DNA from: Rhodococcus pseudokoreensis
GTDB taxonomy: Bacteria; Actinomycetota; Actinomycetes; Mycobacteriales; Mycobacteriaceae
Assembly (NCBI RefSeq): GCF_017068395.1
Contig: NZ_CP070619.1
Coordinates: forward strand, 6,386,001-6,450,000
Length of the DNA stretch: 64,000 bases
Direction: 5' to 3'
In this document: positions 56,773 through 64,000 of the stretch, piece by piece
How positions within the stretch are numbered: position 1 is the stretch's first letter
Layout: every line of letters begins with the position of its first letter
Notes under the pieces: generated by a model
What the model saw: only the letters and a program-made list of their open reading frames with translations
Told to the model about the DNA's origin: nothing
Databases searched by the model: none
Position numbers and translations under genes: made by a program

Positions 56773-58113
56773 GTGTCGATCGACGATGTTGCCGTTGTAC
56801 GGCCGGGTGGGCCCGTCGATCGTTACCGCATGTTCGTTGCGGGCGGGGCGCTCGGGGTGGCGATCCTGCTGGTCGTGGTCCAGTTGGTCGCGTCCGTCCA
56901 GGGTTTCCAGGGTCCTCTGGAGAGCCTGTTCCGCGATTACGTCCTGACCCCCAAGTCGGCGTCCGTTCCGTGGGCCGGCCTCGCGCTCGCGATGGTCGGG
57001 CTCAGCAACCGGCAACGGGTCGTCGCACTGTCCGCGGCTGCGGGCATCGACGTGATGGTCGCCGCTGTGCGCTACCTGTCGGGTGGCCCGCTGACCGTCG
57101 GGAACGGCGCGACGTGGGTACTCACCGCGGTCGGTGTCTACGCCGCGGTCCGGTGGACCGGCGAACAGCGGCGCAGCGCCCTGAAAGGTGTCGGGCTGGG
57201 TGCGCTGCTGATTCTCGCGACCAAGTTCGGCGACGCCTGGCTGCAGGTCACGATCATGGCCGGGCCGATGGTTCTCGACGAGTTCGCCCAGCTCGCGGAT
57301 CACGCGCTGGGAAGCCCGTCGTGGCACATGGGGCAGTTCGTCGACGCGCTCGGTCCCGTCGGGTACGGCATCCTGCACTGGGTCTACATCGAACTTCCCG
57401 TCGCGGCGATTGCCGTGGCCGTCTACCAGTTGCGGAACGGTTGGCCCTCGCACTACCTGGTGCGCACGTTCCTGCTGATCGGTCTGGTCGGTCCCGTGTT
57501 CTACGTGCTGTTCCCCGTGGTCGGTCCGATCTTCGCGTTCGGCACCGAAGGTCAGGGGTTCCAGGTCAGCGACTACTGGCCGAACCTCGTCCCGGCACCC
57601 GATTTCGTGCCCGAACCCCTGTCGTTCGATTCGACGACCCCGCGCAACTGCATGCCGAGCCTGCACACGGCGTGGGCCCTCGCGCTGTTCATCCATTCCA
57701 GGCAGGGCGCCTGGTGGCTGCGGCTCGGCGGCACGTTCTGGCTGGTGTGCACACTGACCGCGACCCTCGGGTTCGGCTACCACTACGGCGTCGACCTGGT
57801 CGCCGGAGCCGTCCTGTGCCTGACCATCGAATCCGCGCTCCGCGACCCCGAACGGGGGTGGGGCTGGTTCCGGGTTCGCCTCGTCGGCGGCGGCGCGCTG
57901 GTGCTGGCGGGACTGCTGCTCAGCTACCGCTACCTCGCAGTGCCGATGGGCCGATTCCCCGAGGTGTCCGGGCCGCTCGTTCTCGGTGCCCTCGCCGCGA
58001 TGAGTCTCGGCTTCTACGCGACGTTCTTCGCCCGGCCCGACACCGCGCTCGCACGGTGGGGCAGCGGCGCGAAGGCGGCGGTCACGGATGTTCTGGTGGC
58101 TCCAACTCGTTGA
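56773..58113 (+). CDS. PAP2-superfamily membrane protein (inositolphosphotransferase-like)
   Basis: 446 aa with about ten predicted membrane segments. The PAP2_3-type active site lies between residues 290 and 350: CMPSLHTAWAL and GYHYGVDLVAG, giving the two His and the Asp of the phosphotransfer site. Such proteins make or break lipid phosphodiesters or phosphates; the substrate here is unknown. GTG start without a visible ribosome binding site; TACACT at 56761 lies seven bases upstream, so the mRNA could be leaderless. The 3' end overlaps the convergent mrpG by 32 bases. Confidence 0.85.
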   Translation: MSIDDVAVVRPGGPVDRYRMFVAGGALGVAILLVVVQLVASVQGFQGPLESLFRDYVLTPKSASVPWAGLALAMVGLSNRQRVVALSAAAGIDVMVAAVRYLSGGPLTVGNGATWVLTAVGVYAAVRWTGEQRRSALKGVGLGALLILATKFGDAWLQVTIMAGPMVLDEFAQLADHALGSPSWHMGQFVDALGPVGYGILHWVYIELPVAAIAVAVYQLRNGWPSHYLVRTFLLIGLVGPVFYVLFPVVGPIFAFGTEGQGFQVSDYWPNLVPAPDFVPEPLSFDSTTPRNCMPSLHTAWALALFIHSRQGAWWLRLGGTFWLVCTLTATLGFGYHYGVDLVAGAVLCLTIESALRDPERGWGWFRVRLVGGGALVLAGLLLSYRYLAVPMGRFPEVSGPLVLGALAAMSLGFYATFFARPDTALARWGSGAKAAVTDVLVAPTR

Positions 58114-58420
58114 TCATCAGCAGCCCGTCCTGATCGCGCTGCTCCCGGTACGCCACCCGGCCGACGCTGTGCGCGATGACCGGCGCGGTGAACAGGGTGA
58201 AGATGCCGACGAGGATCAGCATCCAGATGTCGACGTTGCCGCGCAGTTCGAGGACGGCGCCCGCGAGAACCATGATGAGACCGACCACCTGCGGTTTGGT
58301 GGCGGCGTGCATGCGGCGCAGGGTGTCCGGGAACCGGACGATGGCGATGGCGGCCGTCAGCGCGAGCAGCGAACCGCACAGCATGAGGGTGGCCCCGATG
58401 ACGTTCAGCACGGTGGTCAC
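58082..58420 (-). CDS. mrpG: Na+/H+ antiporter subunit G
   Basis: 112 aa with three membrane segments (about 5-25, 42-58, 65-85) and the family motif IVRFPDTLRRMHAATKPQVVG. Last subunit of the Mrp (Mnh) complex, which exchanges Na+ for H+. GTG start overlapping the mrpF stop (GTGA). The C-terminal tail is hydrophilic and overlaps the convergent PAP2 gene. Confidence 0.94.
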   Translation of the reverse strand: MTTVLNVIGATLMLCGSLLALTAAIAIVRFPDTLRRMHAATKPQVVGLIMVLAGAVLELRGNVDIWMLILVGIFTLFTAPVIAHSVGRVAYREQRDQDGLLMINELEPPEHP

Positions 58421-58677
58421 GACTTGTCACTCACCCGGAACCGGGCCACCGACACCGAGCCGATGAACCCCACCAGCGACAACGCGACGATGGCGGGCAC
58501 GATCGTCGTGTCGCCGGTGTACGCGGCCCACACGGCGAGTCCGCACATCGCGAGCGCGATCAGGGTGTCGAGGGCGACGAGGCGATCCAGCGAGTTCGGA
58601 CCGTCGAGCAGCCGGAACGTCGTCAGCACCCCGGCGACGACCAGGATGATTCCGGATATGACCGATACGACTGTCAT
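58417..58677 (-). CDS. mrpF: Na+/H+ antiporter subunit F
   Basis: 86 aa, three membrane segments, with the family motif RLLDGPNSLDRLVALDT between the first two and AALSLVGFIGSVSVARF-like end. The ATG overlaps the mrpE stop (ATGA). Confidence 0.94.
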   Translation of the reverse strand: MTVVSVISGIILVVAGVLTTFRLLDGPNSLDRLVALDTLIALAMCGLAVWAAYTGDTTIVPAIVALSLVGFIGSVSVARFRVSDKS

Positions 58678-59246
58678 GAGCTGCCCTCCTGAGCGGGGTC
58701 GTCGTACTGCTGGTCGCGGTTGTGCCAGGGGCTCGGTTTCCAGTCGGAGTCCCGTTCGAACGCCTCGATGAACAACCGCTCCAACTGCGCGACGGTGCGG
58801 TAGAACTGGCTGACCGCCTTCTGCGAGCCCATGTCCAGGACGTGGACGTAGACGATCCGCCGGACCTGGTCGATCTCGAGGACCATGGTCCCGGGGATGA
58901 GGTTCAGGACGTCGATGCACAGCGTCAGCACCAGGTCCGACTTGATCCCCAGCTGGTACCGCAGGACGCCCGTGACGGGTGGGGGGCCGGGCCGGAGTGC
59001 GAGCCACGCGATCTGGAGGCTCGACTGGATCGAGTAGTACACGAACATCACGGCCAGCCGCAGCAGCGGCAGGAAATGCACCCGGCCCTCCACCGGCACC
59101 CGCGGCAGCGGCATGAGCACCATGATGAGCGCGCCGACGGCGAGTCCGCCGAGAATATTTCCCCAGCTGACGTTGCCCCACAGCAGGATCCATACGGACA
59201 TCAGCCACAGCAACGCGCCGAACTGGAGAAGTCTCTCGCGTTTCAT
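58674..59246 (-). CDS. mrpE: Na+/H+ antiporter subunit E
   Basis: 190 aa. Two N-terminal membrane segments (about 8-50) and one further segment (about 68-90) precede the cytosolic MnhE domain (LTLCIDVLNLIPGTMVLEID). The ATG follows AGGAGG and overlaps the mrpD stop (ATGA). The C-terminal tail of about 40 residues is hydrophilic. Confidence 0.94.
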   Translation of the reverse strand: MKRERLLQFGALLWLMSVWILLWGNVSWGNILGGLAVGALIMVLMPLPRVPVEGRVHFLPLLRLAVMFVYYSIQSSLQIAWLALRPGPPPVTGVLRYQLGIKSDLVLTLCIDVLNLIPGTMVLEIDQVRRIVYVHVLDMGSQKAVSQFYRTVAQLERLFIEAFERDSDWKPSPWHNRDQQYDDPAQEGSS

Positions 59247-60865
59247 CGCGGTGCCTCCTGCGCTTCGCCGCCGGGGTGACCGCCGAGGACGGCGTCGATG
59301 TAGATGGACCGGTTCTGCAGATCGCTCGCCGCGCGATCGCTGATCTGGATGATCTGGCCGGCGAACACCGTCATCGCCAGCCCGACGGCGACGAGGGCGA
59401 CGGTGGGGATCAGCATCATCGCGGGGATCCGGCCCACGTCGGCGCGGTCGTCGAATGCGATGTCGGCCTCGGACTCGTCGAGCAGCGCCGACGGGCTGAC
59501 GTCCGCGAGGTCGCCCTCGGGGGCATCGGCGCGGGCCCGCCAGAACGCCTTGGTCCACACGCGTGCGACGACGTACAGGGTGAGGAGGCTGGTGACGGTG
59601 CCGCCGGCGACGAGAATCCACGCCAGCACGCTCGCGTCCGCCGAGCCGGCCTGCAACAACGCAACCTTGCCGATGAACCCGGAGAACGGGGGAATACCAC
59701 CGAGGTTGAGGGCCGGGATGAGGAACACGATGGCCAGGACGGGGCTGGCCGCGGCGAGCCCGCCGAGCCGCCGCAGCGACGACGACCCGGCCTGGCGTTC
59801 GATCAGACCGACAACCAGGAACAGGGTGGTCTGCACGAGGATGTGGTGGGCCACGTAGTAGATGGCACCCGAGAGCCCCGACTGCGTGGACAGCGCGACA
59901 CCGAACACCATGTATCCGATGTGGCTGACCAGGGTGAAGGACAGCAGACGTTTGATGTCGCTCTGCGCGATCGCACCGAAGATGCCGACGAGCATCGTCA
60001 GGAGGCCGCACACCATCAGCACGTTGTCGAGTTCGCCCTCCGGGAAGAGCAGCGTGTGCGCGCGGATGATCGCGTACACACCCACCTTGGTGAGCAGGCC
60101 GGCGAACACGGCGGTGACGGGGGCCGGCGCGGTGGGGTAGGAGTCGGGCAGCCACGTCGACAGGGGGAACACCGCGGCCTTGATGCCGAACGCCACGAGC
60201 AGCACGCCGAAGATGGCGGTGCGGGTGCCGGACGGGATGCCGTCGAGGCGGGTGGCCATGTCGGCGAGGTTGAGGGTGCCGGTGGCCGCGTAGGCGAATG
60301 CGATGCCCGCCAGGAAGATCAGCGAGGACACCATCGACACCATCACGTACGAGACACCCGCGCGGACGCGATCGGCGCTCGCGCCCAGCGTCAGCAGCAC
60401 GAAACTGGCGGCGAGGAGCACCTCGAAACCGACGTACAGATTGAACAGGTCGCCGGCGAGGAACGCGTTGGAGATGCCCGCCGTCAGCGCCAGATACGTC
60501 GGCAGGAAGATCGAGACGGGCTGATCCTCGCTGCCGTCGCGGATACCCTGACCCACGGCATACGCCATGACGGCGAGCAGCACGATGGACGAGACCACCA
60601 GCATCATCGCGGACAGTCGGTCGACCACCAGCGTGATGCCGATCGGCGAATCCCAGCCACCCACCTGAACGGCCGTCGTCCCGTCGCGGTCGGCGAGGAA
60701 CAGCAGCAGACCGGACACGACGAGAACGCCGATCAACGCGACGAGCGTGATGATCCGCTGGGCCCGCGGACGCCGGCCGAGCACCAGCGTGGCCGCGGCG
60801 GCGAGCATCGGGACGAGGACGGGCAGCGGCGCGAGCGCCGTGATGACGTGCGGGGAAATGGTCAC
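59243..60865 (-). CDS. mrpD: Na+/H+ antiporter subunit D
   Basis: 540 aa with about 14 membrane segments; the NADH-quinone oxidoreductase ND5/ND4-like proton channel domain is at about 125-420. Conserved charged membrane residues of the family are seen in VGFEVLLAAS (Glu) and in GIKAAVFPLSTWLPD (Lys). The C-terminal part has an acidic loop (about 455-480). GTG start overlapping the mrpC stop (GTGA). Confidence 0.95.
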   Translation of the reverse strand: MTISPHVITALAPLPVLVPMLAAAATLVLGRRPRAQRIITLVALIGVLVVSGLLLFLADRDGTTAVQVGGWDSPIGITLVVDRLSAMMLVVSSIVLLAVMAYAVGQGIRDGSEDQPVSIFLPTYLALTAGISNAFLAGDLFNLYVGFEVLLAASFVLLTLGASADRVRAGVSYVMVSMVSSLIFLAGIAFAYAATGTLNLADMATRLDGIPSGTRTAIFGVLLVAFGIKAAVFPLSTWLPDSYPTAPAPVTAVFAGLLTKVGVYAIIRAHTLLFPEGELDNVLMVCGLLTMLVGIFGAIAQSDIKRLLSFTLVSHIGYMVFGVALSTQSGLSGAIYYVAHHILVQTTLFLVVGLIERQAGSSSLRRLGGLAAASPVLAIVFLIPALNLGGIPPFSGFIGKVALLQAGSADASVLAWILVAGGTVTSLLTLYVVARVWTKAFWRARADAPEGDLADVSPSALLDESEADIAFDDRADVGRIPAMMLIPTVALVAVGLAMTVFAGQIIQISDRAASDLQNRSIYIDAVLGGHPGGEAQEAPR

Positions 60866-61431
60866 GACTTCTCCCCGATCCCGGCCTTGTCGATGTCCTC
60901 GTCGTCGTCGAAGTCACCGTCGTGCAGGTCTTCGTAGCATTCGAGGTCTTCGAGGTTTTTCAGTTCGTCCAGGGGAATGGGGTTTCCGTCCTTGTCGAAG
61001 GCGTCGCCGCTGAAACTCGGCTCGCCGGTGACCGGGTCGTCGGAGCGGTCGCGGTCCGGGGCCTCGGCGGGCGACCGGCGCCGCAGGACCTTGGTGTCCT
61101 CGGGGTCGTTCTCGACGGCGTCCTGCGTGGTGATCTTGAACGACCGGTACGCGAGTGCGAGCACGAAGCCGGCGATGCCCATCGTGATGACGATCGCCGT
61201 CAGGATCATCGCCTGAGCCAGCGGGTCGGCCATCGACTCGTGAATGGACTCGCGGCCCACGATGGGCGGATTGCCGTCCGGCCCACCGGACGTGAGGATG
61301 AGTAGGTTGATGCCGTTGCCGAACAGCAGCAACCCCAGCAGCATGCGGGTGATGCTGCGTTCGATGAGCAGGTAGACGCCGGCGGACACGAGGACGCCGA
61401 TGATGACGAGAAATCCGAGGTTCGCGCTCAT
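60862..61431 (-). CDS. mrpC: Na+/H+ antiporter subunit C with long acidic tail
   Basis: 189 aa. The first 110 residues are the NuoK-like MnhC core with three membrane segments (GVYLLIERSITRMLLGLLL, GNGINLLIL, AMILTAIVITMGIAGF). The last 75 residues form a hydrophilic tail rich in Asp and Glu (NLEDLECYEDLHDGDFDDDE) not found in the usual subunit of about 110-115 residues. The ATG shares one base with the mrpAB stop. Confidence 0.93.
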   Translation of the reverse strand: MSANLGFLVIIGVLVSAGVYLLIERSITRMLLGLLLFGNGINLLILTSGGPDGNPPIVGRESIHESMADPLAQAMILTAIVITMGIAGFVLALAYRSFKITTQDAVENDPEDTKVLRRRSPAEAPDRDRSDDPVTGEPSFSGDAFDKDGNPIPLDELKNLEDLECYEDLHDGDFDDDEDIDKAGIGEKS

Positions 61432-64000
61432 TACTGGTTCACCTCGACCTGTGCGTCGAGACGTGCCCCGAGACTGCGGAGTACGTCGAGTACGAGTCCG
61501 ACCACGATGAGGTACACACCCAGGTCGAAGAACAGGGCGGTGACCATCTTGACGTGACCGATCACCGGTAGCGTCACTTCGAACACCGCGGAGGAGAGCG
61601 CGGGGGCGCCGAGGAACAGCGACGCCAGCGCGGTGCCCGCGGCGAGCGTGAGCCCGAGCCCCAGGATCTTGCCCGCGTCGATCGGGACGGTCTCGCCGAG
61701 TTCGTACCGCCCGCCCGCGAGGTACCGCAGGACCAGTGCCAGACCGGCGGTGAGGCCGCCGGCGAAACCGCCGCCGGGTGCGTTGTGGCCGGAGAAGAAG
61801 AAGTACACCGACAGCACCATGATGGTCGGGAAGATCAACCGGGTCGTCACCTCGAGGACGAGCGAGCGGTGTTTCGGATCGATGAGGTCGCCGCCGAGCA
61901 GCCACGTGGTCTCGGAATGCGAGGCCGAAGACTCGGCCGCCACCGCGGGGGCGTCGGCCACCCGGGGGGCGCTGCCGAAGCGGCGGTTGCGGAACACCAG
62001 GCTCGCGACACCGGTGGCCGCGACGAGCAGCACCGAGATCTCGCCGAGCGTGTCCCAGGCGCGGATGTCGACGAGCAGGACGTTGACGACGTTCTTGCCG
62101 TTGCCGAGGTAGTAAGCCGCGTCGGGGAGCTGCTCGTAGATCGGCATCGAGTTCCGCGCGTTGATGGCGTACGCGCCGATCGTGGTGATGGTGGCACCGA
62201 CCGCGACCGCCAGAAGCGCCCGCGGAATCTTGAATCCGATCGCCCGGCGCTCGTCCACCTCGGCGGGCAGTTTCCGGAACACGAGGACGAAGATGACGAG
62301 GGTCAGCGTCTCCACCAGGAACTGGGTGAGCGCAAGGTCGGGGGCGCCGTGCAGAGCGAACAGAACACCGCAGCCGTAGCCGCTGAGACCGACGAGGATC
62401 ACGCTGGCCAGACGGTTGCGCATCACGGTCGCGGCGAGTGCGGCCGCCACCATCATCAGTCCGATCACGAACTGCACCGGCGAATCCCACAGGCGCACGT
62501 CGGCGCCCGTGTCGGTGCCGACGACGAGCAGCACCAGCGGCACCAGCACCAGGGTCCCGAGGATGGTCGCCTGGGTCAGCGGCAGCGAACCGCGCTGGGT
62601 GGCGCCGGTCAGCCGCATCGACAGGGCGTCCATGCCACGCAGCGTCGCGTCGTAGATGCGGTCGGCGTTGCCGAGCGGGGGATGCTCGAACCGCAACCGG
62701 TTGACCCAGCGCTGCGCCACGAAGAGCGCGGTGCCGACGGCGAATACGAGCAGCGTGAGCAGCAGCGCGGTGTTGACGCCGTGCCACAGCGCGAGGTGGT
62801 AGTCGGTGGCGGCCTCCGCGGGCAGGGTGCGCGAGTACGGCGTCAGCAGCTTCTCGAGCTGCGGCGCCGCCAGTCCCGCCACCAGGCTCAGCACCGCGAG
62901 AACGGCAGGCGCGGCGAGGAACAACGGTCCGGGCGCGTGCATGCCCTGCACGGCCGGGCTCGGCCGCGCGAGCCGCTTGCGGCCGAACGCGCCCCACATG
63001 AAGCGCACGCTGTAGGCGAGCGTCAGGATCGAACCCAGCACGACGACGCCGACGGTGGCAATCCGCGCCGGGTCGGCGAGGACGGTCGTGCTCAGCAGGG
63101 AGTCGAACGCGGCCTCCTTGCCGACGAACCCGAGGAACGGCGGCAGCCCGGCCATGCTGGCCGCGGCCAGCGCGGCGAACACCATCAGCGCCGGCGCACG
63201 ATTGCCGAGGTGCGCGAGTTTGCGGATGTCGCGGGTCCCCGTCGTGTGGTCGATGATGCCGACCACCATGAACAGCGCGGCCTTGAACATCGCGTGGGCG
63301 ACGACCATCGTCATGCCCGCGAGCGCGGCGTCGCGGGTGCCGAGACCGACCAGCACCATCATGAAACCGAGCTGGCTGACGGTGCCGAACGCGAGCACCA
63401 GTTTGAGGTCGAAGGCGCGCATCGCCCGCCACCCGGCGAGGACCATCGTCAGCAGGCCGAGCGTGATGATCGTGAACCGCCAGGGCGCCGCGTCGGCGAA
63501 ACCCGGCGCCAACCGGGCCACCAGGTAGATGCCGGCCTTCACCATCGCCGCGGCGTGCAGATAGCCGCTGACCGGGGTCGGGGCGGCCATCGCGCCGGGC
63601 AACCAGAAGTGCAGCGGGACGATCGCCGATTTCGACAGCGCACCGATGAGGACCAGCACGATGCCGACCCCGGCGAGCCAGCCGCGAGGTGCGACCTCGA
63701 TCAGTTCGGACAGGTTGTACGTGCCACTCACCTGGCCGAGGATGATGATGCCGACGAGCATCGCCAGACCACCCGCGGTCGTGACGAGCAGGGCCTGCGT
63801 CGCGGCCCGGCGGCTGGAGGCGCGTTCGGCGTAATGCCCGACCAGCAGGAACGACAGGACCGTCGTCAGTTCCCAGAAGATGTACAGCAGCAGCATGTTG
63901 TCGCTGGCGACGAGCCCGAACATGGCCCCGGCGAACGCCACCATCTCGGCGGCGAAGATGCCGAGACGGGGTTCGTCGTCGGTGAAGTAGCGGGCGCAGT
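61431..64000 (-). CDS. mrpA: Na+/H+ antiporter subunits A and B fused, 5'-truncated by window edge
   Basis: At least 856 codons; the frame runs off the window at 64000 and begins here inside the proton channel domain (YFTDDEPRLGIFAAE). The N-terminal part is MrpA (ND5-like, HFWLPGAMAAPTPVSGYLHA, MVVAHAMFKAALFM). The C-terminal 160 residues are an MrpB domain (FFFSGHNAPGGGFAGGL, MVTALFFDLGVYLIV), so A and B are one polypeptide, as is common in actinobacteria. It should be the first gene of the operon mrpAB-C-D-E-F-G, unless more genes lie outside the window. Confidence 0.95.
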   Translation of the reverse strand, partial: CARYFTDDEPRLGIFAAEMVAFAGAMFGLVASDNMLLLYIFWELTTVLSFLLVGHYAERASSRRAATQALLVTTAGGLAMLVGIIILGQVSGTYNLSELIEVAPRGWLAGVGIVLVLIGALSKSAIVPLHFWLPGAMAAPTPVSGYLHAAAMVKAGIYLVARLAPGFADAAPWRFTIITLGLLTMVLAGWRAMRAFDLKLVLAFGTVSQLGFMMVLVGLGTRDAALAGMTMVVAHAMFKAALFMVVGIIDHTTGTRDIRKLAHLGNRAPALMVFAALAAASMAGLPPFLGFVGKEAAFDSLLSTTVLADPARIATVGVVVLGSILTLAYSVRFMWGAFGRKRLARPSPAVQGMHAPGPLFLAAPAVLAVLSLVAGLAAPQLEKLLTPYSRTLPAEAATDYHLALWHGVNTALLLTLLVFAVGTALFVAQRWVNRLRFEHPPLGNADRIYDATLRGMDALSMRLTGATQRGSLPLTQATILGTLVLVPLVLLVVGTDTGADVRLWDSPVQFVIGLMMVAAALAATVMRNRLASVILVGLSGYGCGVLFALHGAPDLALTQFLVETLTLVIFVLVFRKLPAEVDERRAIGFKIPRALLAVAVGATITTIGAYAINARNSMPIYEQLPDAAYYLGNGKNVVNVLLVDIRAWDTLGEISVLLVAATGVASLVFRNRRFGSAPRVADAPAVAAESSASHSETTWLLGGDLIDPKHRSLVLEVTTRLIFPTIMVLSVYFFFSGHNAPGGGFAGGLTAGLALVLRYLAGGRYELGETVPIDAGKILGLGLTLAAGTALASLFLGAPALSSAVFEVTLPVIGHVKMVTALFFDLGVYLIVVGLVLDVLRSLGARLDAQVEVNQ

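Overview
The window is high-GC DNA with dense, overlapping genes. It comes from a mycolic-acid-bearing actinomycete, most likely Rhodococcus or a close relative (inference). The supporting evidence is an antigen-85-type mycolyltransferase, an F420-dependent glucose-6-phosphate dehydrogenase, PknG with its GlnH/GlnX partners, an M. tuberculosis-like SodC, and TPP riboswitches on thiO and thiC.

Region 1 (1-24951, accessory) is a plus-strand NRPS/PKS assembly line of at least four overlapping genes, and the first gene is cut by the window edge. Its layout is [..C, half-C, A(Thr-like), T][C-A-T][C, decayed A, T] | [KS, decayed AT, ACP, C, half-C] | 3-hydroxyacyl-CoA-dehydrogenase-like protein | [catalytically broken C, A, T, E][C-A-T][C-A-T-TE]. 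The line mixes intact modules with several truncated or decayed domains. Two of its adenylation domains are near-identical 1.5-kb blocks (14591-16106 and 19166-20681) written in codons that almost avoid C. This is the most unusual signal in the window.

Region 2 (24.9-31.4 kb) is mixed: a secreted mycolyltransferase, a DUF202 protein, fgd, an AurF-type diiron protein, a small unknown protein, a Vat-like acyltransferase, a 13E12/DUF222-HNH protein with a LexA-like box, and a deazaflavin-dependent reductase.

Region 3 (31.4-56.7 kb) is conserved actinobacterial backbone. From memory, its order together with fgd follows M. tuberculosis Rv0407-Rv0433: fgd, pta-ackA, pknG-glnH-glnX, mutT3, thiE, thiO-thiS-thiG, lpqL, thiD-thiC, xthA, Rv0428c-like, def, Rv0430-like, Rv0431-like, sodC and the Rv0433-like ligase. 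Local differences are an ABC-2 exporter pair, a class III cyclase and two tandem small GNAT proteins. Thiamine synthesis is split into three transcription units; two have a TPP riboswitch (41098-41187 plus strand, 50153-50241 minus strand).

Region 4 (56.7-64 kb) holds a membrane PAP2 protein converging on a minus-strand Mrp Na+/H+ antiporter operon. Its order is mrpAB (fused, cut by the window edge), mrpC, D, E, F, G, with start and stop codons overlapping throughout.

No rRNA, tRNA, CRISPR array, insertion sequence or integrase was seen. No gap of more than about 300 bases lacks a gene.
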